A DNA stretch of 64,000 nucleotides, taken from the NCBI GenBank assembly GCA_958299035.1, contig CATQJL010000001.1:54238333-54302332 (forward strand), read 5' to 3'. Origin of the DNA: Cylicocyclus nassatus. Its lineage: Eukaryota; Nematoda; Chromadorea; Rhabditida; Strongylidae. The position numbers and the translations under genes are program-made. Under the pieces are notes generated by a model that worked only from the letters and a program-made list of their open reading frames with translations, searched no databases and had not been told where the DNA came from. This document shows, one piece after another, positions 28,213 through 38,904 of this stretch. Each line of letters starts with the position of its first letter. The stretch's first letter is position 1.

Positions 28213-29370
28213 ATGATTCCACTTCTCCACATAGAAGAAGTGCGTGGATCTACCAAGGATCTCGCGAAACTAATGCAGAAGCACGCTTTCCACGGTAAGA
28301 AAAGCACATTTCCAGAAGATGAGCAGGAACGACAGAAGATGTGCGTCCACAAGCTGGACGTGCTGGCGATTTGTGTCAAGGAAATCAAAAGAGGAACACA
28401 TTCGCTACAATCAAAAATCGATGCACTAGAGGAGCTCTACACAAGCGAGAGCTCGAAAGCGCTGAAGAAACTAATGCTGAAGGAACTGGAAGCATACGAG
28501 GAAGAGATAAGCTTTTTTCGTACTATTGGTGATGCTGAAACTTTCCTCTTCACCTTAAAAGATTATATGATGGAATGTGAGATACAACTAGCACTAATGA
28601 GGAACAGAAAGAATTTCGCTTCGTCACTGAGGAACAAAAACAAAGAACAAACTTCCGCCACAGATCAGTCGGCTAAAGAAGAGCCTAATGCTGATTCCAG
28701 GAGTGATTGCAGTGCTGAGAACAGCATAATATACGCTCAGGACAAAAAACAAAAGAAGTCCCCGGAACCAGCCATTCTAAACCTTGATGACGGCTACTGT
28801 GCGACGAAAATAGAAGCAAAAAATTCACCGCAGAGCAATTCGACAGAGGAAAAGACAAAAGGACGCAAAAAGTCGAATAGCAGTGATGATCGATGCAGTG
28901 AGAAGGTCTACTCTGCCCACAACGAGGAGCCTTTCCAGGTCATGACGCCCCTGGTAATAACCAGTGAACAGACAGCTGTCTCCAGAAATGAAAACAAGAA
29001 GATCGCTCCCATTGAAGATATTCCAGAGTTTAACTCCATGTTATTCTGTCATATTCAATTCAATAATCACATCCTCTCTATTGAAGTCTACTCTCTACAA
29101 TCATTTGCCTATTGCCGGCGCCACGTCCGCTCATACTTCGCGGATCTCAACACAGTCAAAGCAATACGTGCCGGTCACCAGCGACCACTGCTCGATCCAG
29201 ATAAGAAGAATTTACGAAAAGGAGTAAATTATTTGATGTGTTTTCGTCATGTGCTGTCTCTCTTTTCTGCTTCATGCCTGGCCGGCGGCAGTGTGCCGAT
29301 AGAATCGGCACCTCTTTCACCTCCTCTGATGATTACCATGAAGGTCATGCATAAGCATGACCTGCTGTGA
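28213..29370 (+). CDS. Gag-like coiled-coil protein of the short LTR element
   Basis: A 385-codon frame filling the interior of the short element and running into its 3' LTR. The first 140 residues are charged and helical with heptad-like spacing (residues around LQSKIDALEELYTS and LKDYMMECEIQLALM), the same kind of N-terminal region as the gag of the large BEL element at 60.1-61.2 kb. The middle is Ser/Lys/Glu-rich and looks disordered. I see no zinc knuckle, protease or RT. It presumably packages its own RNA or recruits helper Gag; this is inferred from position and architecture. Confidence 0.55.
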   Translation: MIPLLHIEEVRGSTKDLAKLMQKHAFHGKKSTFPEDEQERQKMCVHKLDVLAICVKEIKRGTHSLQSKIDALEELYTSESSKALKKLMLKELEAYEEEISFFRTIGDAETFLFTLKDYMMECEIQLALMRNRKNFASSLRNKNKEQTSATDQSAKEEPNADSRSDCSAENSIIYAQDKKQKKSPEPAILNLDDGYCATKIEAKNSPQSNSTEEKTKGRKKSNSSDDRCSEKVYSAHNEEPFQVMTPLVITSEQTAVSRNENKKIAPIEDIPEFNSMLFCHIQFNNHILSIEVYSLQSFAYCRRHVRSYFADLNTVKAIRAGHQRPLLDPDKKNLRKGVNYLMCFRHVLSLFSASCLAGGSVPIESAPLSPPLMITMKVMHKHDLL

Positions 29371-29573
29371 TATGAGCACCGTCACTGCCCAAAATATGTT
29401 AACTTACTTTGCCACGCCTATAATCGACAGCATTCTACTACTGCACTAATACGTGCACGTCGTCTGTTCATAAATCTACATCACATGTGTTCTGTATAAC
29501 ATTGGAGTCAATTACTCCCAATCAGGCGCTAATTCGCCTCGGGCCACAATACGGCCAAGGAACCACCGATACA
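29292..29573 (+). repeat. 3' LTR of the short element
   Basis: 282 bp, one mismatch from the 5' LTR once the MITE is set aside. It is preceded by a G-rich GGCCGGCGGCAG that could serve as polypurine-type primer, and followed by the TTATC duplication. Confidence 0.88.
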
Positions 29574-30439
29574 TTATCGATTTTTTTGCTGAGTTCACCT
29601 ACGGGGCTGGGAGTTGGCACAGGGGGTAATCGAGCATGGGGATTCCGAATACAATATTGGTTTTCAGGATTATCGATTACTTTTATCGATTTTATCGATT
29701 TTTTTGCAAAGTTTGAGCTACGGGGCTGGGAGTTGGCACAGGGGGGTAATCGAGCATGGGGATTCCGAATACAATATTGGTTTTCGGGATTATCGATTAC
29801 TTTTATCGATTTTATCGATTTTTTTGCAAAGTTTGAGCTAGGGGGCTGGGAGTTGGCACACGGGGGTAATCGAGCATGCTGATCATCCCCAAGGGGGGTG
29901 ATCAGCATGCTCGATTACACCCCTGTGCCAAATTCCAGCCCCTAGCTCAAATTTTCAAAAAATCGATAAAAGTAATGGACGATCTTGAAAACTAATATTG
30001 TATTCGTAATCTGCATGCTCGATTACCCCCTGTGCAAACTCCCAGCCCCGCAGGTCAAACTTTACAAAAAAATCGATAAAATCGATAAAAGTAATGGACG
30101 ATCCTGAAAACTAATATTGTGTTCGTAATCAGCATGCTCGATTACCCCCTGTGCAAAATCCCAGCCTCGCATATCAAAATTTACAAAAAATCGATAAAAT
30201 CAATAAAAGTAATCGATAATTCTGAAAACTAATATTGTATTCGGAATCCCATGCTCACCCCCCCCCCCCCCCCTGTGCCAACTCCTAGCCCTGTAGGTGA
30301 ACTCTGCAAAAAAATCGATAAAAATCGGTAAAATCGACATCAATCGATAACGAAAAGTGGACTGTGACACCCGCCGGGGCCCGAAGTGTATGTGTGCCAA
30401 GTTTGGTCCGGATACGGCGGAGCCGGGTAAGCCAGCTAG

Positions 30440-31779
30440 TGAATCATATGACAGAATGGCTAGCAAGCTTCCCTTTTTGAGGCATGAGTCGCGAGTCATG
30501 CCAGAGCATAGTGATGACAAGTCGGTACTATTCCACATAAGTTGACCCAAAAAATGAAAATCGTGAATCTCGCTAAAACTTCGTCTAGGGGGGGGGGGGG
30601 TTATTTGGTACGCTGAACACGAATATGATATTTACCAGTCCAAAGCGCCGCTTCGCGGCGCTTTGGACTGGCTTGCGTGCGAAGTGAGATGTGTCTAGAA
30701 ACTATAGCTGTCAAAGTTTGAGGTGTACCTTTTCTTTTCCAAAAAATTCACTGATGGTTCTATGGAAAAGCACTGATGACAATAAACATAAATTAGTCTC
30801 TAGCAAACAAATCTCTAAGGATAATTTCAACTGTGCTGGCTGTTTCGCGCTCCAAGTTTTTTGATCAAAGGAGCTCAAATGCTTGCCGCTCCCTAGTGGC
30901 GTCTTCTTCTCTGCCATAGTAACTCTGAGTACCGTTTTCCCTAGTAAACCTCATCTCTCTTCTCCACCCCTCCCCTCTGCCCTTCATGCCCTCCCCTCAA
31001 GCCAGTGAAGAATAGAAAAGAACAGATTAGTCCAGGCTTAGCTTAGACTTCAATAAATTTTTATCGAAAATCTCTTTACTCTGGGCTTATTCCTGAAGAA
31101 AGTGTGAGGGATAAGGTCTTTTAACAGCAAAAAATATGTATTCGCAAAATTGCTTTTTTCGGTGGTTTGCTTAGGAAACATTGAGACACCTCAGAGGGCA
31201 GATCACTTTAGTACCAACTTTCGCACCTCCATTGCTCTTTCGGGAGTAACAAAATGAAGCTATCAGAAATCAATATGGAGCATTTATTATTTTTGTTGGA
31301 AGCATAGTCTTTGCTTTTGGCAACATATTTTCAAAATAAAGTCTCAATTGACTTTCTAAGGGTTCGCCCGGTTACTGTAAGTATATTTAAAAAGACAATT
31401 GACTACTTGTTTACTTCAAAGATTTTCCAAATTCGCTAAGTTTTTTTCTTTCAAAATCATCGTGAGAAAATATTGTTATTGTTCGATTCTCGCATTGCTG
31501 CTCGAATCTACATCGACTAAAGAACATGATGGTTTAAAATAAATCATATATCTTAGGGACGACTGTAATGATAGTATGAGTGCACAGACATAGTATGAGT
31601 GCGAGACATAGCAATATCAGAAGTGCACATCAGAAGAATGTTGAAGAATCAGTTGAATACTCAAGACAAGTAATGAATATAAGCAATGACAATCTCCTTG
31701 GCGGAATCCTCTCTATACTTCAAATTGAGTATTGTTGTTGTCAAGATGAAGTGAGGCACTGCTGCTTGATATAGGCGTT
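30440..31779. other. Stretch after the Helitron: poly-G and hairpin, no gene
   Basis: A run of about 14 G near 30588-30601 is followed by a perfect 17-bp hairpin at 30635-30671. The remainder shows short frames without recognisable features. Confidence 0.4.
30635..30671. repeat. Perfect 17-bp stem, 3-base loop hairpin
   Basis: CCAGTCCAAAGCGCCGC is followed by TTC and then its exact reverse complement. No T-run follows, so it is not a bacterial-type terminator. Confidence 0.85.
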
Positions 31780-32340
31780 ATATCATGGATGTCACTGTTG
31801 ACTTGGAAGTGGGCAAGGGCTTTCCAGATTGCACCGAAATGATTGGTATCAAAGGCCTTTTGGAAATCAAGGAAGAGGAAGGGAAGTGGTAGGCGGTATT
31901 TATGGGTTTTGTCAATTAGCTGACTGTTTGCTTTTGATGATCAGTAGTTGAGAAAGTTCGTCGAAATCCAGCTTGCTCAATTAATAGGCATCCGCAAACC
32001 TTTCCTTCGACTTGATTGGCTAGAATTAAGGACTCTTTATATCGTAGGTAACAGGGAAACTAGACGGTAGTTCCTGTTATCGTAGCTTCCTTTTTTTTTT
32101 AGATTACCGTGTCTTAGTAAATACGATACTCTCTTTTGATAGGAAGGTAACACTTCAAACCGCATTTAGTGACATGGAAGTTTCGTGGCTCTGGCTTGAG
32201 ATTACTTAAAATCAGAGCTCTGTTCCGGACTGAAGTTGATAAACTTAGTGACAAATTTAGAATCAGCGCTGAGGCCACATCCCCCTGACATGTGCGGGTA
32301 GAGTCACTGGCTCTAATGCAAACCATACTGACATCCTGAC
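31780..32340 (-). pseudogene. Non-LTR reverse transcriptase remnant
   Basis: Reading the minus strand gives, across several frame breaks, RT finger/palm blocks: a NYRLVSLLP block, then LLFLDFQKAFDT with the motif A aspartate. This order and spacing is that of non-LTR (RTE/CR1/Jockey-type) reverse transcriptases. Stops and shifts interrupt it and there is no motif C (FADD) downstream, so it is a decayed fragment of one palm/finger region. Confidence 0.6.
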
Positions 32341-32515
32341 CAACCATGAAGCCTTATTTTTTTGGCCTATAGATAACCTCTTTAACGAAAGAAACGAATA
32401 ATTGAAAAAGGAGACATATTCTTGTTTATTTGGACTTACTCCTATCTTTACTGAATATCTTTATCTTACTGCCTGCTCAAATTTCAATGTCAAATCCATA
32501 GTCGTGATGAAAGTA

Positions 32516-33437
32516 TTAGGTTGTTGCATAAGTTCTGTCCGATTTGAAATTTTTGAATTCAAAATGTCGTAACTTCTCTCCAAGTCAGCTTTTTCCCAAG
32601 ATCTTAGTTTCTATTTGTTGAGCAATACCTTGGCTATCAGACACATATCGAAACCTGTGGAAATCCATGTTAAGGAAGAAGCAAAAACTCAAAAACTTTA
32701 CAGCGTTTTTCTTCAAACCTTTCTTATTTGACATGGCAGTGCTTCCTTGTGAGAATTGATAGGCATCTTGTCTAACAATGGATGAATAGAGAATTTTTCG
32801 TAGATTATTTTGCACTATAAAAGAGCCCATAGGGTCTGCGTTGCCGAGAGATTTTTTGACCGAACAAAAAATTGGCCACTTTTTGACCTCGCTTCAGCGC
32901 ATGTGGGAATGCCTATTTACAAATTACGAAAATTCTACAGTTGCCGTGAGCGCCGAAAAAAAATTGGTGGATGGTCTCTGCTAGCCCTTGCTTTACGCTA
33001 GCACCTCCAACTTTGAAGTCGTCGACTACTTCTATTCACAGAAAGTTATAGCTTGTAAGACATCTATAGAGAAAATTAATGTTTGGCAATAAATTTTACT
33101 AGCAAGACGTTTTCTTCATGGAACTGAACTTATGCGTATGCTAGCCTATTACATCCTCATTCCGCTACCAATCAAGAAACTTGACCTGAAGGGCGCATTG
33201 TGGAGATTTCCTCGCAAGAACATATTTCTAGGGTGAGAACGTACGCCACTTGGAGATTTTAGGCCTGAAATCTCCTTACACTAAGAAATTTATTGAAATT
33301 TGATGTGCCTTAGAAAGCGCAAGAAACGCACTTTCTAATGATACTAACAATACCGCATTAGAGAAGAAATTCTCTTAGAATAGCTGCCTCAAACATAAGG
33401 CAAAAAAAAATCGGACAGAACTTATGCAACAACCTAA
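32516..33437. mobile_element. Mariner-like element without transposase
   Basis: About 30-bp terminal inverted repeats TTAGGTTGTTGCATAAGTTC and its mirror, flanked by TA (32514-32515, 33438-33439). TTAGGTTG ends and the TA target are typical of mariner. The interior shows no DDD transposase frame and the arms are partly self-complementary further in. Confidence 0.8.
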
Positions 33438-34427
33438 TAGATTAATTCTTCCTTTGCCATTTGACACAATCATATGAGGCAAACCGATGAATTTCTTTGG
33501 CTAACTACTTCGCCAGAAGCCAGGACAAAATCTACGCACAGAAAAAACGTTTGATATACGCTTCTCACCGTTCTCTCATGTTAAAGCAAATATAGGGTGC
33601 GCGCGTCGCCTTTGAGTCGCAACGCATACTGAGCCGGATATGAAGGGCGGCTAGCCGGTCCTCCGTGAGAGTTCGATACGACCACGCTTTATTCGGTTGC
33701 GCTGGATGGCTGTTTCCAATACGGAACGTTGCTGTCTATAGAAATAAAGATCGTTCTTCTTTGACCAACGAGCAGCTTTGGACATATTAGCGTATTCAAC
33801 TTGGGCCTTAACCACTTGCTTCATAACATATCTCAATTTACGTGTAAGATGGAGGAGGGTGCGCGTTCAGACTTCCCATTGGTCCTCAGCGAATTTCGGC
33901 GTAAGCGGCAGCTTCTCGGATAGACTTGCCCACGTGTTGCCAGAATTCAGCGGGTCATCTAGTATCGTACCTGCGAATGAGATCTCGGCGATGCACGAGT
34001 CATTAAGCATAGTTGCTTTCATTTTGAGCTGGCTTCGGGTCAGGAGTCATGCCGCGCGCGGCGGCCTCTCGCCGCGAGCAAATTTTGTGCCTCACAAAAA
34101 CTCTCCGTTGCTAAAGTGACACGGCGCCATAGTAGGAGGGTTGGGGTGGCGACAGATACATGACTCGATGCCACAAGTAACCTTGCGGCACGAGTAGTGA
34201 CGGGAGTTGAGGCACGTACTGCTTAACATCGCGTTGCGGCGTCGGCAAAAAAGCATGATTCCTGACCCGTACCCTTTTGGGCTCACAGTAGTCAGTGGGT
34301 AGTTGACGAAGACGGGCTTTAATGTGCAAGATGCGGATGTTCAAGTCGGCTCTCACACGTCGTTGGTAACTTCCAGCCTTGAATATGTTTAGAACAATGA
34401 CGTTATTTACGATTCTTCGCTGCCGGG

Positions 34428-35005
34428 TTAAAGGCAGTGTCTGGGCAAGATGAGGGTTTTGGGATTTCAGTGCCATGCGAGAGTGGCCCCCCTCAGACAC
34501 AACATCACGCAAGTGCGACTTCATAACGCTCGACCTAAAGCAAGAAAAAGGACCGGAAATTGAGAAACTTACGCCTTGGGGCGGGTACTCCGACCTGTTC
34601 GAGTTCCTGCTACGCGGAAGATTACGCATGCCGACACAGTCAAAATGTAGGGTCCCGCAGCGACTCTGCGTCTCTGCCTTGGCGGGGACCTTCGAATTTC
34701 AAATTGTGCGGCTTTGGAAAACGTATCATCGACTCCACGATTCGTGTAGAGGCGGGGTTTTGCCAACTCAAAGCGTGGCGGTTTTTGATAGCGAGAGAGT
34801 ACGAAGAACAATGCTATGACGTGGAGGTTTAACTTACCTGTGTTATCAGGCAAAGTCTGCAATACACCTCTACACGAATCGTGGAGACGATCATATGTTC
34901 TCGCCGTTTTCGCGCCTTCTAATGTGGATTTTCAGATCCAGCGTTGCGGATACCCGGTAAGCGTGTTTTCTAGAAATCGAGTTTTTGCCCGGACACTGCC
35001 TTTAA
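34428..35005. mobile_element. TTAA/AGGCAGTG MITE inside the RTE remnant
   Basis: TTAA at 34428-34431 and 35002-35005; ends AGGCAGTGTCTGGGCAA and its mirror. It divides the endonuclease remnant. It carries a second MITE at 34723-34895. Confidence 0.75.
34723..34895. mobile_element. GATTCGTGTAGAGG MITE, copy 1 (nested)
   Basis: Inverted ends CCACGATTCGTGTAGAGGCG and its mirror enclose GCCAACTCAAAGCGTGGCG. It is about 173 bp and nearly identical to 38178-38350. Confidence 0.75.
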
Positions 35006-35680
35006 GATATAATCCATTTCTTCAAATAATCGTCCATTCGGTGAGCGCCAGGTCCATCTTCGTTTCTCAAGTCTTTGGAAAAACTAGTTCATTACGTACA
35101 ATTTTTCGGACTCGGCAAATTCAACCATAGCCTGGCCTTTGCCGTTTCGTGCCCTAGAGCAATTGCTGCCTACAAATTCGGTTTGCGATCCAGCTCTATT
35201 CGTACGTTAAAACTCGCCGATGAGGATAACGTATGCGCAGCGCTTTTGGGAAAGTGCGTTTCGAAGTTTCTCCATGAACTCGTCATAACTGTTTTACGGC
35301 CCAGGCGCGTACGCTACAGTGACACATATTACTTTGCCATGCAGAAGAAAATGGATTCGACTTGGACGGTTAGAGAGAAATGATACTCCCGTGCAGTACT
35401 TATAGAGGCGTTTATTGACTATTGTTCCTACTCCTCTTCTAGTCCTACCTTTGTCATTCCGCTGTTGTACAGGTGGTCCCGAAAATCTGCGTCGGAAATG
35501 GATAGCGACACTTCGGGGGCCTCGCATAAACCAACACTGTCGAAGTTCAATCGCAATTCTTCTTTAAGCTCCACAAGTTTTTCTTCTTGAGCTAAACAAC
35601 GGATATTGTAAAAACATACCCTGATCTGTTGGACGACGCCGGATCCTCTGTCCTTGATTTCTCGTATTGCAGCCATCCGG

Positions 35681-36233
35681 TGGGCCAGCTATGGTTTCTT
35701 CCATCGATTCCTTCTTCGCTCTTGTCCTTGATGGGTGGAATAGAACAGAGCCGGGAATTTACTGACCGCTCGCGTGCGAGTTAAGGACAGTGAGGCCAGC
35801 ATTTACCACATCATAAATGGACGGGAGACGGCCCTTCTGTACCGCTAGCCTTAGCAGCCTAATTACTGCGCGCCTATGATTGGTCGGCGCTGCCGTCAGA
35901 GAGCTTGGCTGTCGTTGTAGATGCAGGCGCTCTCAAATTAGACGAGTTAGGTAAAAGCACTTTTCTAGAGAGAAGAGTCAAAGAAGAACATGATCTAATT
36001 TGGGAATCAGATTTAGAACGTGGGTGGCTTACATAGATTTTCAGTTTACATATGCAAATTTTGCGGTGGTTTGGAGAACTGCGAAGAGGAAATTACGAAA
36101 TAGAGAGTAAAAAAATTCAGTCTTCCCCGATTTTTGTCTTCTTATAAAATATCGACCTTATCGACCGCAAATCTGCACTCGCCTGCTTTGAAATACTCCG
36201 AAATATTCAAAAACTGTTAGATTTATTTATTCA
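35681..36233. other. Intergenic stretch, nothing recognised
   Basis: No open frame of note and no repeat shared with the rest of the window was seen. Confidence 0.4.
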
Positions 36234-36440
36234 CTAGCTGGCTTACCCGGCTCCGCCGTATGTTCCGAATAGAAAATTCCATTTCTTAACCGATCCGGAC
36301 CAACCTGGCACCCCGATCGCTTCAGAAATGGAATTTTCTATTCGGAACATACGTACAGACAGACATACAGACAGACAGACATGCAGACATACAGACATAC
36401 AGACATACATACAAACAGACATTCAGCTTTATATATAAGA
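36234..36440 (-). mobile_element. Minimal Helitron derivative (copy 4)
   Basis: On the minus strand it starts TCTTATATATAAAGCTG and ends GCCAGCTAG, with the same hairpin next to the 3' end, but it is only 207 bp. Its body is an inverted pair of the GTATGTTCCGAATAGAAAAT block plus the short CTGT microsatellite. Confidence 0.8.
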
Positions 36441-36480
36441 TTTACATTTATTTCACACGCACATAAGCGCGTCCTAGACA

Positions 36481-37480
36481 TTAGGTTGGGGCAAAAATTT
36501 TGTCAGTTTATCCGCAAACACGCTGGAATGAAGACAAACATTGTTTCAAATTGTGTCCGATGCAGAATTTCTTCCTCTTTCCAGCAGCTAAAAACACGTT
36601 GTGTTTTGTTGCGAGAATGATGAGGTATTTGCTGGAAATTGCAACCATTCGTTTTACCATGTCCAACTTTCACTAATTTTTTAAATTTTTCTATGAGACT
36701 TTCGGAGGGGTTCTAATAGCCACCAGATAGTGCAAACCTTTTGCCAATTTATGCAATTTTTTTGCTTTTTTAGCTGCTTTTTCAAATTTTTGTTAAATAG
36801 TTTCCTAAAAGTGTTGTGTTTTGGAAAATCGCATAACCTGTTATTGCACCAAATATTGCAAAACCTACAAACTATTGGGGTTTCAACACCCGATTATTAA
36901 TACCGCGACCATTACGAAGTAAATGAGCGATTTTCGCTTCAAATTATGAAGATTGAAACATAGATTACGTCAGTGCGCACTCCTGAAATTGAGAAATACT
37001 GCAATTTTTCCACAAATTTCGCCTGTCCCGGCGAAAAAAGACGGTGTTAGCAGGAGGAGAAAAAGTTGCATCGAATGGTGACTGAAGTGTTCAACATTTT
37101 ATGTTCTACGAGGTTAAAATAGGCTGAATGTAAAATTTGGTCACTCAAAAAAATAAATCGTAGAAATTCTGAAAGACAAGCCGTAGGGCTACAAAAGATT
37201 GCACTAGTTGGCAAAAGGTTTGCCCTATCTGCTGGTTATTAGGGCTCCTCCGAAAGTCTCATACAAAAATTTTGAAAATTAACGAAAGTTGGGCGGAAAA
37301 ACGAGTGGTTGCAATTTCCAGCAAATATCTCGTCACTCTTGCAACGAAACACAATGGGAGTTTAGCAGCTGGAAAGAGGAAGAAATTCTGCATCGGTTGC
37401 ATTTTAGTGTTTGTTTATCTTCATTCTAGCGTGTTTGCAGATGGATTGAAAAAACTGACAAAACTTTTGCACCAGCCTAA
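36481..37480. mobile_element. Mariner-like element with ~270-bp inverted arms
   Basis: Ends TTAGGTTGGGGCAAAA and TTTTGCACCAGCCTAA followed by TA. TTAGGTTGGNGCAAAA is a classic mariner end. The arms align as inverted copies for about 270 bp, including CTTCCTCTTTCCAGC and GAGACTTTCGGAGG blocks. No transposase frame remains. Confidence 0.8.
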
Positions 37481-37872
37481 TACATAAATAAAAGTAAGTA
37501 GATTATAAGAAAGGCAAAATGATTACCGCCGCTCTGGGGCAGGGTAATCAGCGCTAGTACGGAACGGTTCAGAAGGGCATACAGGGGGACGGTCAGGAGG
37601 TACGATCGGCGCGAATTTTTCGCGGAGCGACGCCGCAACGTAATTCAGCAATTACAGCGTAATTACAACAGCAGCGCTCCCGGAGCGGTCTTACTTATAC
37701 CATAAATCATGTATCCGTCCCCATCCTCACCCCCCTGTTTTTGCCGCCGGGAATCTCTATTGGCGGAGAGTCTTGGAGGCCCCAAGATTTGAGCGCGGCG
37801 CGTGCGGAAGAGCGGCCGCCGTGCGCGGCGTACCTCCTGACGTGCAGCCGGGCATACACCCTAAATGGACGA
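37481..37872. other. Short GC-rich intergenic stretch
   Basis: Contains CG-rich words (GCGCGGCGCGTGCGGAAGAGC) without a gene; nothing else was recognised. Confidence 0.35.
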
Positions 37873-38063
37873 TAGTCTGCCCCAACCCCAATCAAGCCAA
37901 AATTGGCGGGCAGCGTCGCTGGGGTTTGCGTCACGCCTACAGCCTGCTTGTCTGCTCTCTTCGATCTCTTCTTTCCGGACGGTGGTGCACGGCAGAGTAC
38001 TGACGTCGCGTGAGCGCAAATTTAGCAGACGGTTCGGATTGATCCCAGTTAGGGCAGACTGTA
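37873..38063. mobile_element. CAGTCTG TA-type MITE, copy
   Basis: AGTCTGCCCCAACCCCAATC at the left and GATCCCAGTTAGGGCAGACT at the right. Internal words CTACAGCCTGCTTGTCTGCT and GCGCAAATTTAGC are shared with the copies at 27797 and 41412. Confidence 0.7.
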
Positions 38064-38177
38064 GCTAATTTCGCGGTCTAAGTTCTGAAAGCTAATGCTC
38101 TGTGTTCGACAATCGAGCTATCAGTACTACTCAAGATACCTCAGAACTTCTCCTTACCTGTGGCGTGCATACTTATC

Positions 38178-38350
38178 TATCATCGGCTCTACGATTCGTG
38201 TAGAGGCGGGGTTTTGCCAACTCAAAGCGTGGCGATTTTGATAGCGAGAGAGTACAAAAAACAATGGTATGACGTGGAGGTTTAACAAGTTTCTGTGTTA
38301 TCAGGCAAAGTCTGCAATACACCTCTGCACGAATCGTGGGGACGATCATA
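38178..38350. mobile_element. GATTCGTGTAGAGG MITE, copy 2
   Basis: The same element as 34723-34895, again about 173 bp, with ends CTACGATTCGTGTAGAGGCG and its mirror. Confidence 0.75.
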
Positions 38351-38636
38351 CGTACCGTCTCTTCCACAGTTGCTGCTAACCTTTGTTCTGCTTCTCTGGC
38401 ATACACGCATTTCTAACATGTTCGCAACAACACTACGTTGGCGCTGACGCTGATAGCCAGAATGGTTTCCAAACCTGTTGTTGCATTAGACATGTTGTTG
38501 TATGTTTCCAACTGATTAACCATACGTCCAGCATGTCAGAGACGCAGGCCAAGGGTAGCATAGCAGCACAACGTGAAAGGCATGATATGCATGAAATTAC
38601 TAAATGGAATGAGCATAGGCACGCGGTCATTAGAGG

Positions 38637-38904
38637 TGTCGAGACGCAGAGTAATTAGATGGTCCGACAGTTTCCACGCCAACTGGGCGGTGCCCAGAAT
38701 CTCCAGATGAGCTGGCACTCCCCGGGTGCTCGGTGGTCCCCTCCCCATTAATGTCCCCCATTTTGATATATATATTATAATGGGGGACATTAATGGGGAG
38801 GGGACCACCGAGCACCCGGGGAGTGCCAGCTCATCTGGAGATTCTGGGCACCGCCCAGTTGGCGTGGAAACTGTCGGACCATCTAATTACTCTGCGTCTC
38901 GACA
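38637..38904. repeat. 126-bp perfect inverted repeat
   Basis: Left arm 38637-38762 and right arm 38779-38904 are exact reverse complements on inspection, around a 16-bp AT spacer (TTGATATATATATTAT). The arms are GC-balanced and unlike the window's MITE families. Mirror-image short frames on both strands are artefacts. Confidence 0.9.

Larger units (their letters stand above)
27668..29573 (+). mobile_element. Short gag-only LTR retroelement (BEL-like) inside the Helitron
   Basis: LTRs at 27668-28159 (492 bp, including a 208-bp MITE plus one TA) and 29292-29573 (282 bp). Both begin TGTGCCG and end GATACA. Without the MITE I count a single T/G difference. A 5-bp duplication TTATC (27663-27667, 29574-29578) brackets the element, as in BEL/Pao. 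The primer site TGGTGCATCGGC starts at 28162, two bases after the LTR, and matches the 3' end of tRNA-Gly. The 1.1-kb interior holds one gag-like frame and no RT, so it must move with proteins from elsewhere. Confidence 0.85.
27460..30439 (+). mobile_element. Non-autonomous Helitron copy 1 (with nested LTR element)
   Basis: Starts with TCTTATATATAAAGCTGATT after an A and ends with GCCAGCTAG before a T. The 5' TC, 3' CTRR and A/T insertion point are the Helitron signature. A short hairpin CGGC-GGA-GCCG lies just before the end. The 5' end runs into a (TGTCTGTA)n microsatellite, then a roughly 120-bp module (ACCTACGGGGCTGGGAGTTG, TATCGATTTTATCGATTT) repeated in one orientation to about 29880 and mirrored afterwards. 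It has no Rep/helicase frame. An LTR element at 27668-29573 is inserted near its 5' end. Confidence 0.85.
33620..35680 (-). pseudogene. RTE-type endonuclease remnant, interrupted by a MITE
   Basis: On the minus strand, pieces of an apurinic-type endonuclease and start of an RTE protein follow in order: RVCFYNIRCLAQEEKLVEL and DSVGLCEAPE (35676-35430), GVGTIVNKRLY and ICVTVAYAPGP (35527-35294), RRWTWRSPNG near 35050, then, beyond the MITE at 34428-35005, VIVLNIFKAGSYQRRVRAD (compare the intact family block GSDHRLLRAKI in the RTE copy at 57.9 kb). The rest toward 33620 is rich in Arg/Lys as in the RTE linker. Frames are broken throughout. Confidence 0.6.

Noticed and set aside
29487..29908. Frames of up to 131 codons repeating SITFIDFIDFF, and the same at 46259-46594
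   Set aside because: They translate the 120-bp Helitron module on both strands; the peptide repeat mirrors the DNA repeat.
34111..34629. 172-codon minus-strand frame as a gene
   Set aside because: It joins part of a MITE to part of the RTE remnant (VIVLNIFKAGS); a chimera of two repeats.
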